64,000 nucleotides of DNA, taken from positions 558,001 to 622,000 of the forward strand of contig CAWUFC020000002.1 in NCBI GenBank assembly GCA_963921335.3. Reading direction: 5' to 3'. Source of the DNA: CAWUFC02 sp963921335. Its GTDB lineage: Bacteria; Pseudomonadota; Gammaproteobacteria; Pseudomonadales; Halieaceae. Under the pieces are notes generated by a model, which saw nothing but the letters and a program-made list of their open reading frames with translations, did no database searches and was not told the origin of the DNA. Position 1 is the first letter of the stretch; the number at the start of each line of letters is the position of its first letter. The position numbers were made by a program, and so were the translations under genes. Of this stretch, positions 45,560 through 53,569 are shown piece after piece.

Positions 45560-46665
45560 GCGGCGAATACCTCGTCCGCAATCATCTGCTCGAGCAGCTG
45601 CGGATCGCCGTACATCAACTGCAGATGCTTGGCGCGCCGATAATACAGCTGCGGATCAGCCTCTTCGCTGAAGCCCATACCACCGTGCACCTGCACAGCA
45701 GTAGAAGAGGTCTTTCTAAACACTTCCGTCGCCTGGTACTTTGCCATGGGTGCCAGTTGTGTCACGGGAAGATCCTGGTCCATGGCCCAGGCCGCCTGAT
45801 AGACCTGGTAGCGAGCACCTTCTATTTCTGTTGCCCGATCGGCCAGGTAATGGGCGATGGCCTGGAAAGCGCCAATAGGCTGACCGAACTGCTCTCGCTC
45901 TGACGCATAGTTCACCGCCAGTTGTTGCACCTGGCTGGCACCGCCAATAGCCTGCGCAGCCGCCAGCACTTGGGTCAATAATAGGGTTTTCTTCCACGCG
46001 GCAGAGACAGCAGATACATCAAGTTGTGCTTCCAGCGGCAGCCGGAGCTCATCAAAGCGCAGCTGCCAGAGACTCTGTTCTGCGTGATTAGCCTGCTGGG
46101 ACATGGCCAAATCCTGGGTAGGCACTATCACCGCGGTCGGGCCCTGCGCGGACCGACACATTACCAGTACGGCGTCGGCGCTGTTGGCATAGGGCACCAG
46201 TAGCTTGCTGCCGGTGAGCACCAATTCCCCGGCCTGCTTTTCGACAACACAGTGCATGCTATCCAGTGCACCGCTATGTTCCGGCTCCAGCCAGGCGGGC
46301 ACCAACAAACGCTTGCCGGCGGCAAGTTCAGGCAGCCATTCACGCCGCTGCGCCGAAGTCCCGGCCAACTGCAACATGCTGGCACTGATCACTGACGATT
46401 CCAGCAGTGGGGATACAGCCAGTGAATTGCCCAGTGATTCAAAAGCCAGCACGGCATCCAGCACGGCCAAGCCGGAGCCACCATACTCCTCGGCAACGAG
46501 CATCCCGGCAAGACTATTGTCAGCCATGGCAGACCAAAACTCAGCGCCATAACCAGGCAGCTCTGCCTGCCACTGGCGCAGATTCGCTGAATCGCAGTAA
46601 CTCCCGCAAAGCTGCTCCACGGTACGCACCAACATCTGCTGCTCGGCTGAAATCTTCAGGTCCAC
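45556..46665 (-). CDS. Acyl-CoA dehydrogenase, probable non-catalytic partner subunit
   Basis: A 369-residue acyl-CoA dehydrogenase fold. The N-terminal helices, the middle beta domain and VQVHGGMGFSEEADPQLYYRR near residue 335 (quoted in part: VQVHGGMGFSEE) are recognisable. At the C-terminus, where active homologues have G(T/S)xE(I/V)Q, it reads YGDPQLLEQ, so the catalytic Glu appears displaced or missing. Such chains occur as partners in alpha2beta2 dehydrogenases of steroid degradation. The second dehydrogenase gene in this operon (47267-48451) has an intact motif. ATG at 46665 overlaps the TetR gene by 10 nt. Confidence 0.85.
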   Translation of the reverse strand: MDLKISAEQQMLVRTVEQLCGSYCDSANLRQWQAELPGYGAEFWSAMADNSLAGMLVAEEYGGSGLAVLDAVLAFESLGNSLAVSPLLESSVISASMLQLAGTSAQRREWLPELAAGKRLLVPAWLEPEHSGALDSMHCVVEKQAGELVLTGSKLLVPYANSADAVLVMCRSAQGPTAVIVPTQDLAMSQQANHAEQSLWQLRFDELRLPLEAQLDVSAVSAAWKKTLLLTQVLAAAQAIGGASQVQQLAVNYASEREQFGQPIGAFQAIAHYLADRATEIEGARYQVYQAAWAMDQDLPVTQLAPMAKYQATEVFRKTSSTAVQVHGGMGFSEEADPQLYYRRAKHLQLMYGDPQLLEQMIADEVFAA

Positions 46666-47270
46666 GGTGATATCGCCCCCACACCAGTACAGGCCTGATG
46701 CACAACCTGTTGAATATAGTCCCGCTCAACCTTCTGGTTTAACAGCATCATTCGCATGATCAAAGGACCCAGACACTGATCGGCAAAATCATCGACATTC
46801 ATTGTTGTCGGCAACTCACCGTTGTCGCGGGCCCCCTCTATCAGTTCCAACAAGGGCTGACGACGCCCTTCCACTATTGGCTGCAAAGCAGACTCCAACA
46901 CACTGTTGTGACTGCGCTCTGCAATGAGCGCAGGCAAGACAGCGCCAAGCGGCGTTTGCTGCATGTAGTGACAGAACTGCTCGATCAGGTCCACCAGTTG
47001 CTCCAGGGCCGAGCCCTGGCCGCTGGCCACCAAAGGCTCAGTGCGCTCAAAAGCGGCAATCACCAGGGTTTCCTTACTGGGCCAGCGTCGGTAAATGGTG
47101 GCCTTGCTGGCTCCCGCACGCGCTGCCACTTTATCGACAGTCAAACCTCGAAAGCCCTCTGCAGCCAGCAGTTCAAGCGTTGCATCAAGAATGGCGTTTT
47201 CAGATGTCTGACTGCGGGGGCGCCCAGGGCTGCGTCGGGCATCGCCATCTTTAGCAGGCTGCGCACTCAT
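46656..47270 (-). CDS. TetR-family transcriptional regulator
   Basis: A 204-residue repressor-type protein. The N-terminal helix-turn-helix reads TVDKVAARAGASKATIYRRW (about residues 45-64), the most conserved part of TetR proteins. The C-terminal helical domain would bind a ligand, perhaps an acyl-CoA intermediate of the pathway. ATG at 47270 overlaps the upstream dehydrogenase stop as ATGA, so the regulator is embedded within the operon it probably controls. A basic leader (RRSPGRPRSQ) precedes the HTH. Confidence 0.9.
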   Translation of the reverse strand: MSAQPAKDGDARRSPGRPRSQTSENAILDATLELLAAEGFRGLTVDKVAARAGASKATIYRRWPSKETLVIAAFERTEPLVASGQGSALEQLVDLIEQFCHYMQQTPLGAVLPALIAERSHNSVLESALQPIVEGRRQPLLELIEGARDNGELPTTMNVDDFADQCLGPLIMRMMLLNQKVERDYIQQVVHQACTGVGAISPWT

Positions 47271-48451
47271 GCAGGTAACCCCAAACCACGTCTGGCGATA
47301 ATATTTTTCTGCACTTCTGTAGAGCCGCCGCCAATCGTGTCGACAACCGTGGCGCGATAAGAATGCTCCCACTTTCCAGCGGCCAGCGACTCAGCTGCCT
47401 CCTTACGCAACAAAGCCTGCGGGCCGAGCATATCCAGCGCCGCGTCAGCGATGCGGCGACCCAGCTCGGTGCTGTACAGCTTGCACATGGCAGCCTCTAC
47501 TGTCGGCACTTCCCCTTCCAGCGCGGCAGCGATGACGCGACGCTGCAGCATCTTCGCACTTTCGACCTCGCTGGCGAGCACGGCCATGCGGCTGCGAACA
47601 AAAGCCTGTTCCGACAGTGGCACGCCGTCGCGTCGGGTCAGCTTCAGCAATTCGACCAGGGCCCCATACTTTGCCAGTAATGGTCCCACGGTATAGAGGG
47701 TAAAACGTTCGTAATCGAGGGCCTCACAAACATACTGCCAACCCCGGTTGAGCTCACCGACCAGGTAATCCTCATGCACACGCACCCCGTCGAAGAACAC
47801 CTGGTTAGTGCGATGATCTCCCATGGTGCGAATCTCGGTGACTGTCAGACCCGGGTGATCCATAGGCACGAGAAAGACACTGATGCCTTTGTGCTTCGGT
47901 GCCTCAGTATCGGTACGAGCAGCCACCCAGTACCAGTCGGCAAAGTGAGCCGAGGTGGTCCACATTTTGGTGCCATTGAGCTCCCAGTGATCGCCATCCC
48001 TTTCGGCCCGCAATTTCAGTGAGGCCAGGTCAGAGCCCGCGCCGGGCTCTGAATATCCCAGCGCGAACTCAATCTCGCCCGCCAGAATCTGGGGCAGAAA
48101 CTCCTGCTTCAGACGCTCCGATCCATGGGCGATGAGTGTCTTACCAATACAACCAACACCTTTGCCGATAAGCGGCGCGCCGACACTGGCCAGTTCTTCA
48201 TTGAGCAGGTAGTCGTAGATACCATCGCGATCCTGGCCGCCATAGGCGGAACTCCAGGACATGCCGAGATAACCCGCCTCTGCCAGGCGCTTGTTGAAGG
48301 CCCGGCGCGCATTGCTATCCGCCAGCATCGAGTCGGCTTCGCGATTGGGTGCAAATACACCATCCCGCTCGTCCTGCTTTCGGTTGCTGGCGATAAACTC
48401 ACGCACCTCGGCTATAAAGGCGCGCTCCGGATGGGCAAATTCGAAGTCCAC
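47267..48451 (-). CDS. Acyl-CoA dehydrogenase (catalytic type)
   Basis: A 394-residue FAD flavoprotein introducing the alpha-beta double bond into an acyl-CoA. LGYSEPGAGSDLASL (about residue 131) is the ACADs signature around the flavin, MWTTSAHFADW follows, and GGGSTEVQKNIIARRGLG at the C-terminus carries the Glu at the position of the catalytic base. It probably pairs with the 369-residue homologue encoded just after TetR. The gene starts 1 nt after the end of the glyoxalase-like gene. Confidence 0.92.
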   Translation of the reverse strand: MDFEFAHPERAFIAEVREFIASNRKQDERDGVFAPNREADSMLADSNARRAFNKRLAEAGYLGMSWSSAYGGQDRDGIYDYLLNEELASVGAPLIGKGVGCIGKTLIAHGSERLKQEFLPQILAGEIEFALGYSEPGAGSDLASLKLRAERDGDHWELNGTKMWTTSAHFADWYWVAARTDTEAPKHKGISVFLVPMDHPGLTVTEIRTMGDHRTNQVFFDGVRVHEDYLVGELNRGWQYVCEALDYERFTLYTVGPLLAKYGALVELLKLTRRDGVPLSEQAFVRSRMAVLASEVESAKMLQRRVIAAALEGEVPTVEAAMCKLYSTELGRRIADAALDMLGPQALLRKEAAESLAAGKWEHSYRATVVDTIGGGSTEVQKNIIARRGLGLPA

Positions 48452-48452
48452 G

Positions 48453-48857
48453 TCAGCCCTCTGCCATCAGTTCTATGGCATTGCCCTCAGCATCTTCAAC
48501 CTGGGCGACGCGAACACCGGGGCGCAAATCGCGAGGCGGCACCGGCACGGGGTAACCTGCTGCTGACACGGCATCGACCACCTGTTCCAGGTTATTCACG
48601 TAAAGGGTGAGGTAACGAATCCCACTCTGGCTGGCGAATCCATCTCGGCTGCCTTCACTCGCGGGCAGCTGCTCGGGTACGAACACGCGCAACACGCTGT
48701 CGCCAACACTGTATCGAATCACCGTGCCGTATTGGGGAATATCGACCTCGCCTTCCAGCGGCAACCCCAGCACTTCACCATAAAATTGGCGGGCACTTTG
48801 CTCATCTTTAGTCACTATGCCCGCATCCAGCAAAGGTTTGCTCAGTTCAACACCCAC
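48453..48857 (-). CDS. Glyoxalase/VOC-fold protein
   Basis: A 134-residue vicinal-oxygen-chelate protein: one beta-alpha-beta-beta-beta pair with ARQFYGEVLGLPLEG near residue 20, IRYLTLYVNNLEQVVDAV in the middle and RVAQVEDAEGNAIELM at the end, where Glu is at a metal-ligand position. GTG at 48857 was chosen because it lies 1 nt after the stop of the upstream dioxygenase gene; an ATG at 48995 would overlap that gene by more than 130 nt. It could process the ring-cleavage product; activity not deducible. Confidence 0.78.
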   Translation of the reverse strand: MGVELSKPLLDAGIVTKDEQSARQFYGEVLGLPLEGEVDIPQYGTVIRYSVGDSVLRVFVPEQLPASEGSRDGFASQSGIRYLTLYVNNLEQVVDAVSAAGYPVPVPPRDLRPGVRVAQVEDAEGNAIELMAEG

Positions 48858-48858
48858 G

Positions 48859-49821
48859 TTATTTTGCCTCCGCCAGGTTTGCTTCCATAGTCGCTGGATC
48901 GAGACCGCGATGCCCCCACAGGTCACCACCGACAAACTGGTTGGCCACCCAATCCTCGTTAACCAGAAGTCCATCAAAACCAATTTCGACTTCAAAACCG
49001 AAAGGCGACCTCATATAGAAGGACAGCGTGTTGTCATTCACATGTCGACCCAGCGTTGAGGTAATGGTGATACCTGCATCCAGCACCCGCTCATGGCATT
49101 GCAGCAACATGTCGATTTCGGTGACCTCCAGCATCATATGCTGGATACCACTGACCTCCCCCATCTGCATCAGGCCAATGCTGTGATGTCGCTGATTGCA
49201 GCGATAAAAGTGCACGGAACCCATCGGGCCAAACACCATGTAATCGGTGAGATCAAAAGCGAGCACATCGCGATAAAAGGTCTGCGCCTCGGCCAATGGG
49301 CCCGCCAACAGATTGAGATGCCCCAGGCCCAGGTCACCGGTTTTGAACTGCATACCCAGGGGCGACACGTAATGCTTGTCGATAGTGGGCCCAAAAAACA
49401 GTTCTACCTGATGACCGAGAGGATCTTCAGTAATCAGCATGCCAGTGACTGCGCGAGCGGTGCACTCCTCGGCACTGCCGGCGCGACAGCCAATACCCAG
49501 GCGCTTGAGAGATTCCGATAGCGCATCAAGCGCCAGCTGGTCCTTCACTTCCAGACCAAGGTATAGCAAGCCAACAGATGTTTCGTGGGGATGAATCGCC
49601 AGTCGCCATTGCCAGTCATCCATTTTGAGATACACCGAACCATCCAGCCCAATACCGCTGCCGCCACTAGCGGGACCACTGCCAGGATCCATCGGCATAC
49701 CCCAGTCTTCCCCGGGAACAGCCCGCGCGGGCATCAGACCAATAATATCAGTGCCATACCGCAGCCAGGCCTTAGGGTCAGGCGCTCCAAAGCCGACATA
49801 GCCAAGACTTCTAATACTCAT
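48859..49821 (-). CDS. Extradiol ring-cleavage dioxygenase (BphC/HsaC-like, VOC type I)
   Basis: A 320-residue two-domain VOC protein like biphenyl-2,3-diol 1,2-dioxygenase and the steroid enzyme HsaC. The C-terminal domain keeps the iron facial triad pattern: His in GLGHLNLLAG (about residue 167), His in IQHMMLEVTE (about 227), and Glu in YMRSPFGFEVEIG (about 280), with a Tyr 10 residues before it as in the family signature. It would cleave a catechol next to the hydroxyls with O2. It overlaps the P450 gene by 4 nt (ATGA). Aromatic substrate unknown. Confidence 0.9.
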   Translation of the reverse strand: MSIRSLGYVGFGAPDPKAWLRYGTDIIGLMPARAVPGEDWGMPMDPGSGPASGGSGIGLDGSVYLKMDDWQWRLAIHPHETSVGLLYLGLEVKDQLALDALSESLKRLGIGCRAGSAEECTARAVTGMLITEDPLGHQVELFFGPTIDKHYVSPLGMQFKTGDLGLGHLNLLAGPLAEAQTFYRDVLAFDLTDYMVFGPMGSVHFYRCNQRHHSIGLMQMGEVSGIQHMMLEVTEIDMLLQCHERVLDAGITITSTLGRHVNDNTLSFYMRSPFGFEVEIGFDGLLVNEDWVANQFVGGDLWGHRGLDPATMEANLAEAK

Positions 49822-51011
49822 GCTGACACCCTCACTCGGATTGGCACCCTGTTAAAACCTGACAAATGTTCGCCGTAAGCGCGCTCACACTGATCCCGCA
49901 ACAGCTCATAATCATCGATCCGATCAAACAACTCACCCAGCAGTATCTCCGCCCCAAGGGACGCCAGGTGCATACCCAGGCATTTATGCCCACCGGTGCC
50001 GTAGGTCAGATCGCGCTCGTAGTCCCTGAAGATGTCGAACTCGTTGGCCCGATCAAATTCCGCAGCATCGCGGTTGGCAGAGGCATAGATATAGAGAAGA
50101 TTGTCGCCCGCCCTGATCTGTTGACCACCCAGCTCAAAGTCATTGATGGCGCGGCGGCACAACATATTTGTGGGCTGGTCGTAGCGGCAGGTCTCTGCAT
50201 AGAGTCTGGCAACCAGCGAACGATCCGCCAGTACACGAGCTTTGATCTCGGGCTGCTGAGCGAGGTAATAGAGCGCGCCAGCACAAACCATGGGTGTGGT
50301 CTCTGAGCCCAGTATCAGGAAGTTCATCAGCAACAGGATCATGCCTTCATCGTCGAGACGCTCGCCGTCGATCTCGGCGTTGAGATAAGCCGCTGTATGA
50401 CCGCTGGCCTGTTCCGGGTTGGCGCGTATGCGCGCGACAAACTCCGCCAGGTAACCCATCAACTGACCTGCAGCCGCCTGATTGCGCTCTGAACCTGCGC
50501 CGATCTGACCGGGCTCCCGGTGCAGCATTTCATCGATCAACGCACGAAAAGTAATCGCGTCTTCTTTAGGCAAACCCAAATGATGGCCCGAGTTCAAACA
50601 GAACACCCGGTTGGCATAGTCGTGATACACGTCGAACTCGCCCTGCTCGAGCAGTGGTTGCAGCACTTCTATAGCCAGGGCCCTGAATCGCTCCGCCTGC
50701 TGCTGGGCGCCTTCAGGGGTATAGGCCTTGCGCACCACCCCTCGCCATTTGCGATGGGCTGGCGCATCCATGGTGGTAAAGGCTTTCAGGACCGGCTCAC
50801 CCAGTAATACCTGACCGGGAGTTTGCCCCGCAGTAAAGGTGATGTCCTTCTCGTGACGCATGCTGGCTTCCCATACGTCTTCAAAGCGCGCCAGTGCCCA
50901 GGCCTTGTATTTTTCGAGGTAAACCGGGCCACCCTGCGCACGCATCGTTTCATAAAACGGATGCGGATTAGCCATGGCCTCGTGGGAGTACGGATCGTAG
51001 TTGCTGCTCAT
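49818..51011 (-). CDS. Cytochrome P450
   Basis: A 397-residue bacterial P450 monooxygenase that would hydroxylate a hydrophobic substrate using ferredoxin-derived electrons. The heme-thiolate loop is YGTGGHKCLGMHLA (Cys about residue 346). The K-helix ExxR is in ETCRYDQPTN, and the I-helix reads LILGSETTP instead of the common AGxDTT, with Glu for Asp. No membrane anchor, as usual for class I bacterial enzymes. It is the first gene of the 14.5-kb operon and has a good promoter directly upstream. No ferredoxin or reductase gene is seen in the window. Confidence 0.94.
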   Translation of the reverse strand: MSSNYDPYSHEAMANPHPFYETMRAQGGPVYLEKYKAWALARFEDVWEASMRHEKDITFTAGQTPGQVLLGEPVLKAFTTMDAPAHRKWRGVVRKAYTPEGAQQQAERFRALAIEVLQPLLEQGEFDVYHDYANRVFCLNSGHHLGLPKEDAITFRALIDEMLHREPGQIGAGSERNQAAAGQLMGYLAEFVARIRANPEQASGHTAAYLNAEIDGERLDDEGMILLLMNFLILGSETTPMVCAGALYYLAQQPEIKARVLADRSLVARLYAETCRYDQPTNMLCRRAINDFELGGQQIRAGDNLLYIYASANRDAAEFDRANEFDIFRDYERDLTYGTGGHKCLGMHLASLGAEILLGELFDRIDDYELLRDQCERAYGEHLSGFNRVPIRVRVSA

Positions 51012-51041
51012 TATTTTGCTTTATCGAAACTATGAGTACTG

Positions 51042-51070
51042 ATATTAGCACCAACTTCAAAGATGTCCAA
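51042..51070 (-). promoter_or_regulatory. Sigma70-type promoter of the P450-led operon
   Basis: On the minus strand TTGGAC (51070-51065) and TAATAT (51047-51042) are separated by exactly 17 nt and end about 30 nt before the P450 ATG. The run CCCCATTAGGGG (51108-51119) lies upstream, between this promoter and the divergent TonB gene, and could be an operator. Confidence 0.55.
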
Positions 51071-51200
51071 TTGCGAGAACCATTTTGGTGCTCCCCCAAA
51101 AATGTACCCCCATTAGGGGACGGCTCGATTCGGTTCCCGCTGTTTAAATATGCGCCATCACTACAACAACACATTGAACACCGGATCTAGGAGTCAACGT

Positions 51201-53468
51201 ATGAAACCCTCCCCCAATGCCCTCGCGGTTGCCGCCAGCAGCGCACTCAGCCTCAGCAGCCTGTCTCAGGCGCAAATGCTGGAAGAAGTGGTTGTTACCG
51301 CACAAAAGAAAGAAGCTTCAGTAAACGACGTTCCCATCGCCATGACTGCAGTCTCTAGCAGCGACATTCAAAACCTGCGCCTGACCGATGCCATGGACAT
51401 CCAGAACTACACAACCAACATAGACATCAAGGGCACCCTGGGTGGCACCAACCCGGCAATCACAATTCGAGGTGTGGGACTGAATGATTTCAACGCCAAC
51501 AACAACCCCGCAGTTGGCGTCTATTTTGACGATGTGTTCCTGGTGTCCTCCGGACAGCTTAACTTCTCTACCTTTGACCTTAATCGCATCGAAGTACTGA
51601 AGGGCCCACAGGGCACCTTGTACGGACGCAACAGCACCGGCGGCGCCATCAACTACTTTTCGACTCGTCCGGACTTTGACCCGTCTGGCTATGTGCAGGC
51701 GACTGCAGGCAACTACGAGCTGTGGGAAGTCGAAGGCGCCTATGGCAATGCTATCAATGACAAGTGGGCGTTCCGGGTCGCAGGTAAATTTTCCGACCAG
51801 GGTGAAAACTATGTTGAAAACGTGCTTGGCGACGACTTTGATGGTTCCGACCTGCAAACCGGGCGCCTGGCTTTGCGCTACCAGGGCGACAAACTGGACT
51901 TCAACACCAGCCTGACCCTGGGCAAACAGAGCATTGGCTTTACCCCGTTTAAGAACCGCGGATTCCTTGACCCGGTGACCACCCTGCCCTGTGCAGGCGC
52001 TGAAACCGGCAACCCACCGCAGGACTTCAGCTGTACATCACTGTTACTGGGCGTGGGCGGCATTTTCTTTAATCCGGATGTGGAAACCTTCCCCAACCAG
52101 GACTTCGAAGAAGCGACTTATGCCAATAACATCCCCACTCCATCCACGGATACAGACAGCATCCTCTGGGTTGGTCGTTTTGACTACGACATTAACGACA
52201 CGACTACCTTTACCTCCATCACTAGTTACTCAGAGTCTGAGCGCGACTACGCGGATTCCGTATATGGCAGCTTGCAAGGCTACCGCTATTTTGATGCAGC
52301 GCGACAAGAAGAGATTGAGCAGATCAGCCAGGAGTTTCGTTTCTTTGTACAGACTGACCGCCTCGAGTGGACGACTGGCCTGTTTCTGTCACGCGACGAC
52401 GTAAACTCAGATTCAACCGTGTTTGCATGGGACTCACTGGCAACGGAATACCAGGTCGACTACGAACAGGAAACAACCGCAGCGGCACTGTTCACCCAGC
52501 TCGAATACTCGTTCAACGACGTATGGAGTCTGGAAGCCGGAGTTCGCTACTCCTGGGAAGAGCGTGACTATACCGGTGGCACCACCGACCTGAACCCCTT
52601 CGACCAAAGTGTGATTCTGTACCTGCCAGAAGAGGACGGCGGTTTTGGACTGCCTTTTGAGTTCACTGGCCCTCTGCCGCTGACCGCGGGCAACAACATC
52701 AAGTTTGATGATGACAACTGGTCGGGTCGCCTGGGTATTAATGCGCGGCCCAATGACGACTGGCTGGTGTACGCCAACGTCAGCACGGGTTACAAGAGTG
52801 GCATCGTCTTTAGCGACATCACTTTCGTGCCCGAAGAGCAGGGGCCGCTGGAACCCGAGGAGCTGGTTGCCTATGAGCTGGGCTTCAAGGGAACGATGTC
52901 GGATGGTCTTCTGCAATGGAATGCGTCTGCCTTCTACTATGACTACCAGGACATCCAGACCCAGGTTCCTACCGCATTGGGTTTGACCTTCACCAATGCT
53001 GAAGAAGCAGAAATTACCGGCCTGGAAACTGACATCGCCTGGGCCCCTGTTGATGGCCTGACCATTCGCGCCGGCATTGGCTGGCTCGACAGCGAGTTCA
53101 AAGACCCCGGTCTGGACGGCAATTCACTGCCCAACGCACCGGAGCTGCAGTACAACGCGATTGTGCGCTATGCCACCAGCTTTGATAACGGTCTTGGCTT
53201 TGTGATCCAGGGTGATATGAAGTATTCCGATGAAATGTACAAGGAAGCTACCAACAACCCACTGGCCCAAACCGAAGACTATACCCTCTATAACGCGCGG
53301 GTAGCCCTCACCGGGAATGACGGTGCCTGGGAAGTCGCGCTGTGGGGCAAGAACCTGAGCAACGAAAGCTACCTGGAGTCGACTTTTGTGGTCGATTTCT
53401 TCGGGGTCACGGGCGACCTGTACAACACGCCACGCACCTACGGCGCCACGGTAAGCTACAACTTCTAG
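51201..53468 (+). CDS. TonB-dependent outer-membrane receptor
   Basis: A 755-residue receptor. Signal peptide at residues 1-25 (ends LSQAQ), then MLEEVVVTAQKKEASVNDVP as TonB box and plug entry, plug motif KGPQGTLYGRNSTGGAINYF near residue 135, and a long barrel of alternating aromatic strands ending in TYGATVSYNF with the C-terminal Phe typical of outer-membrane proteins. ATG at 51201 follows TAGGAG. It is divergent from the catabolic operon and probably imports its substrate. It ends in TAG and is followed by a clear terminator. Confidence 0.95.
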   Translation: MKPSPNALAVAASSALSLSSLSQAQMLEEVVVTAQKKEASVNDVPIAMTAVSSSDIQNLRLTDAMDIQNYTTNIDIKGTLGGTNPAITIRGVGLNDFNANNNPAVGVYFDDVFLVSSGQLNFSTFDLNRIEVLKGPQGTLYGRNSTGGAINYFSTRPDFDPSGYVQATAGNYELWEVEGAYGNAINDKWAFRVAGKFSDQGENYVENVLGDDFDGSDLQTGRLALRYQGDKLDFNTSLTLGKQSIGFTPFKNRGFLDPVTTLPCAGAETGNPPQDFSCTSLLLGVGGIFFNPDVETFPNQDFEEATYANNIPTPSTDTDSILWVGRFDYDINDTTTFTSITSYSESERDYADSVYGSLQGYRYFDAARQEEIEQISQEFRFFVQTDRLEWTTGLFLSRDDVNSDSTVFAWDSLATEYQVDYEQETTAAALFTQLEYSFNDVWSLEAGVRYSWEERDYTGGTTDLNPFDQSVILYLPEEDGGFGLPFEFTGPLPLTAGNNIKFDDDNWSGRLGINARPNDDWLVYANVSTGYKSGIVFSDITFVPEEQGPLEPEELVAYELGFKGTMSDGLLQWNASAFYYDYQDIQTQVPTALGLTFTNAEEAEITGLETDIAWAPVDGLTIRAGIGWLDSEFKDPGLDGNSLPNAPELQYNAIVRYATSFDNGLGFVIQGDMKYSDEMYKEATNNPLAQTEDYTLYNARVALTGNDGAWEVALWGKNLSNESYLESTFVVDFFGVTGDLYNTPRTYGATVSYNF

Positions 53469-53486
53469 GAAACATTGCGGAAGCTT

Positions 53487-53513
53487 GGGCGGGCCTGATG
53501 TCCGCCCTTTTTT
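53487..53513 (+). terminator. Rho-independent terminator after TonB receptor
   Basis: GGGCGG and CCGCCC form a GC-rich stem around a 9-nt loop, followed by TTTTTT. It lies 18 nt after the TonB receptor stop. Confidence 0.85.
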
Positions 53514-53522
53514 ATTCTCAAG

Positions 53523-53563
53523 GGGGTCTGAGTACTTTGAAATTTTCAAAGTACTCAGACCCC
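53523..53563. repeat. 41-nt near-perfect palindrome (REP-like)
   Basis: GGGGTCTGAGTACTTTGAAA is followed after a single T by its exact reverse complement, ending CCCC. It lies 10 nt after the TonB terminator and 6 nt before the convergent dehydrogenase stop. It may act as the terminator for the minus-strand gene or be one copy of a dispersed palindromic repeat; only one copy is seen in this window. Confidence 0.75.
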
Positions 53564-53569
53564 ATTTGT

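Noticed and set aside
51108..51119. CCCCATTAGGGG as a firm operator for the P450/TonB promoter region
   Set aside because: It is a short palindrome without a second copy; kept only as a remark with the promoter.
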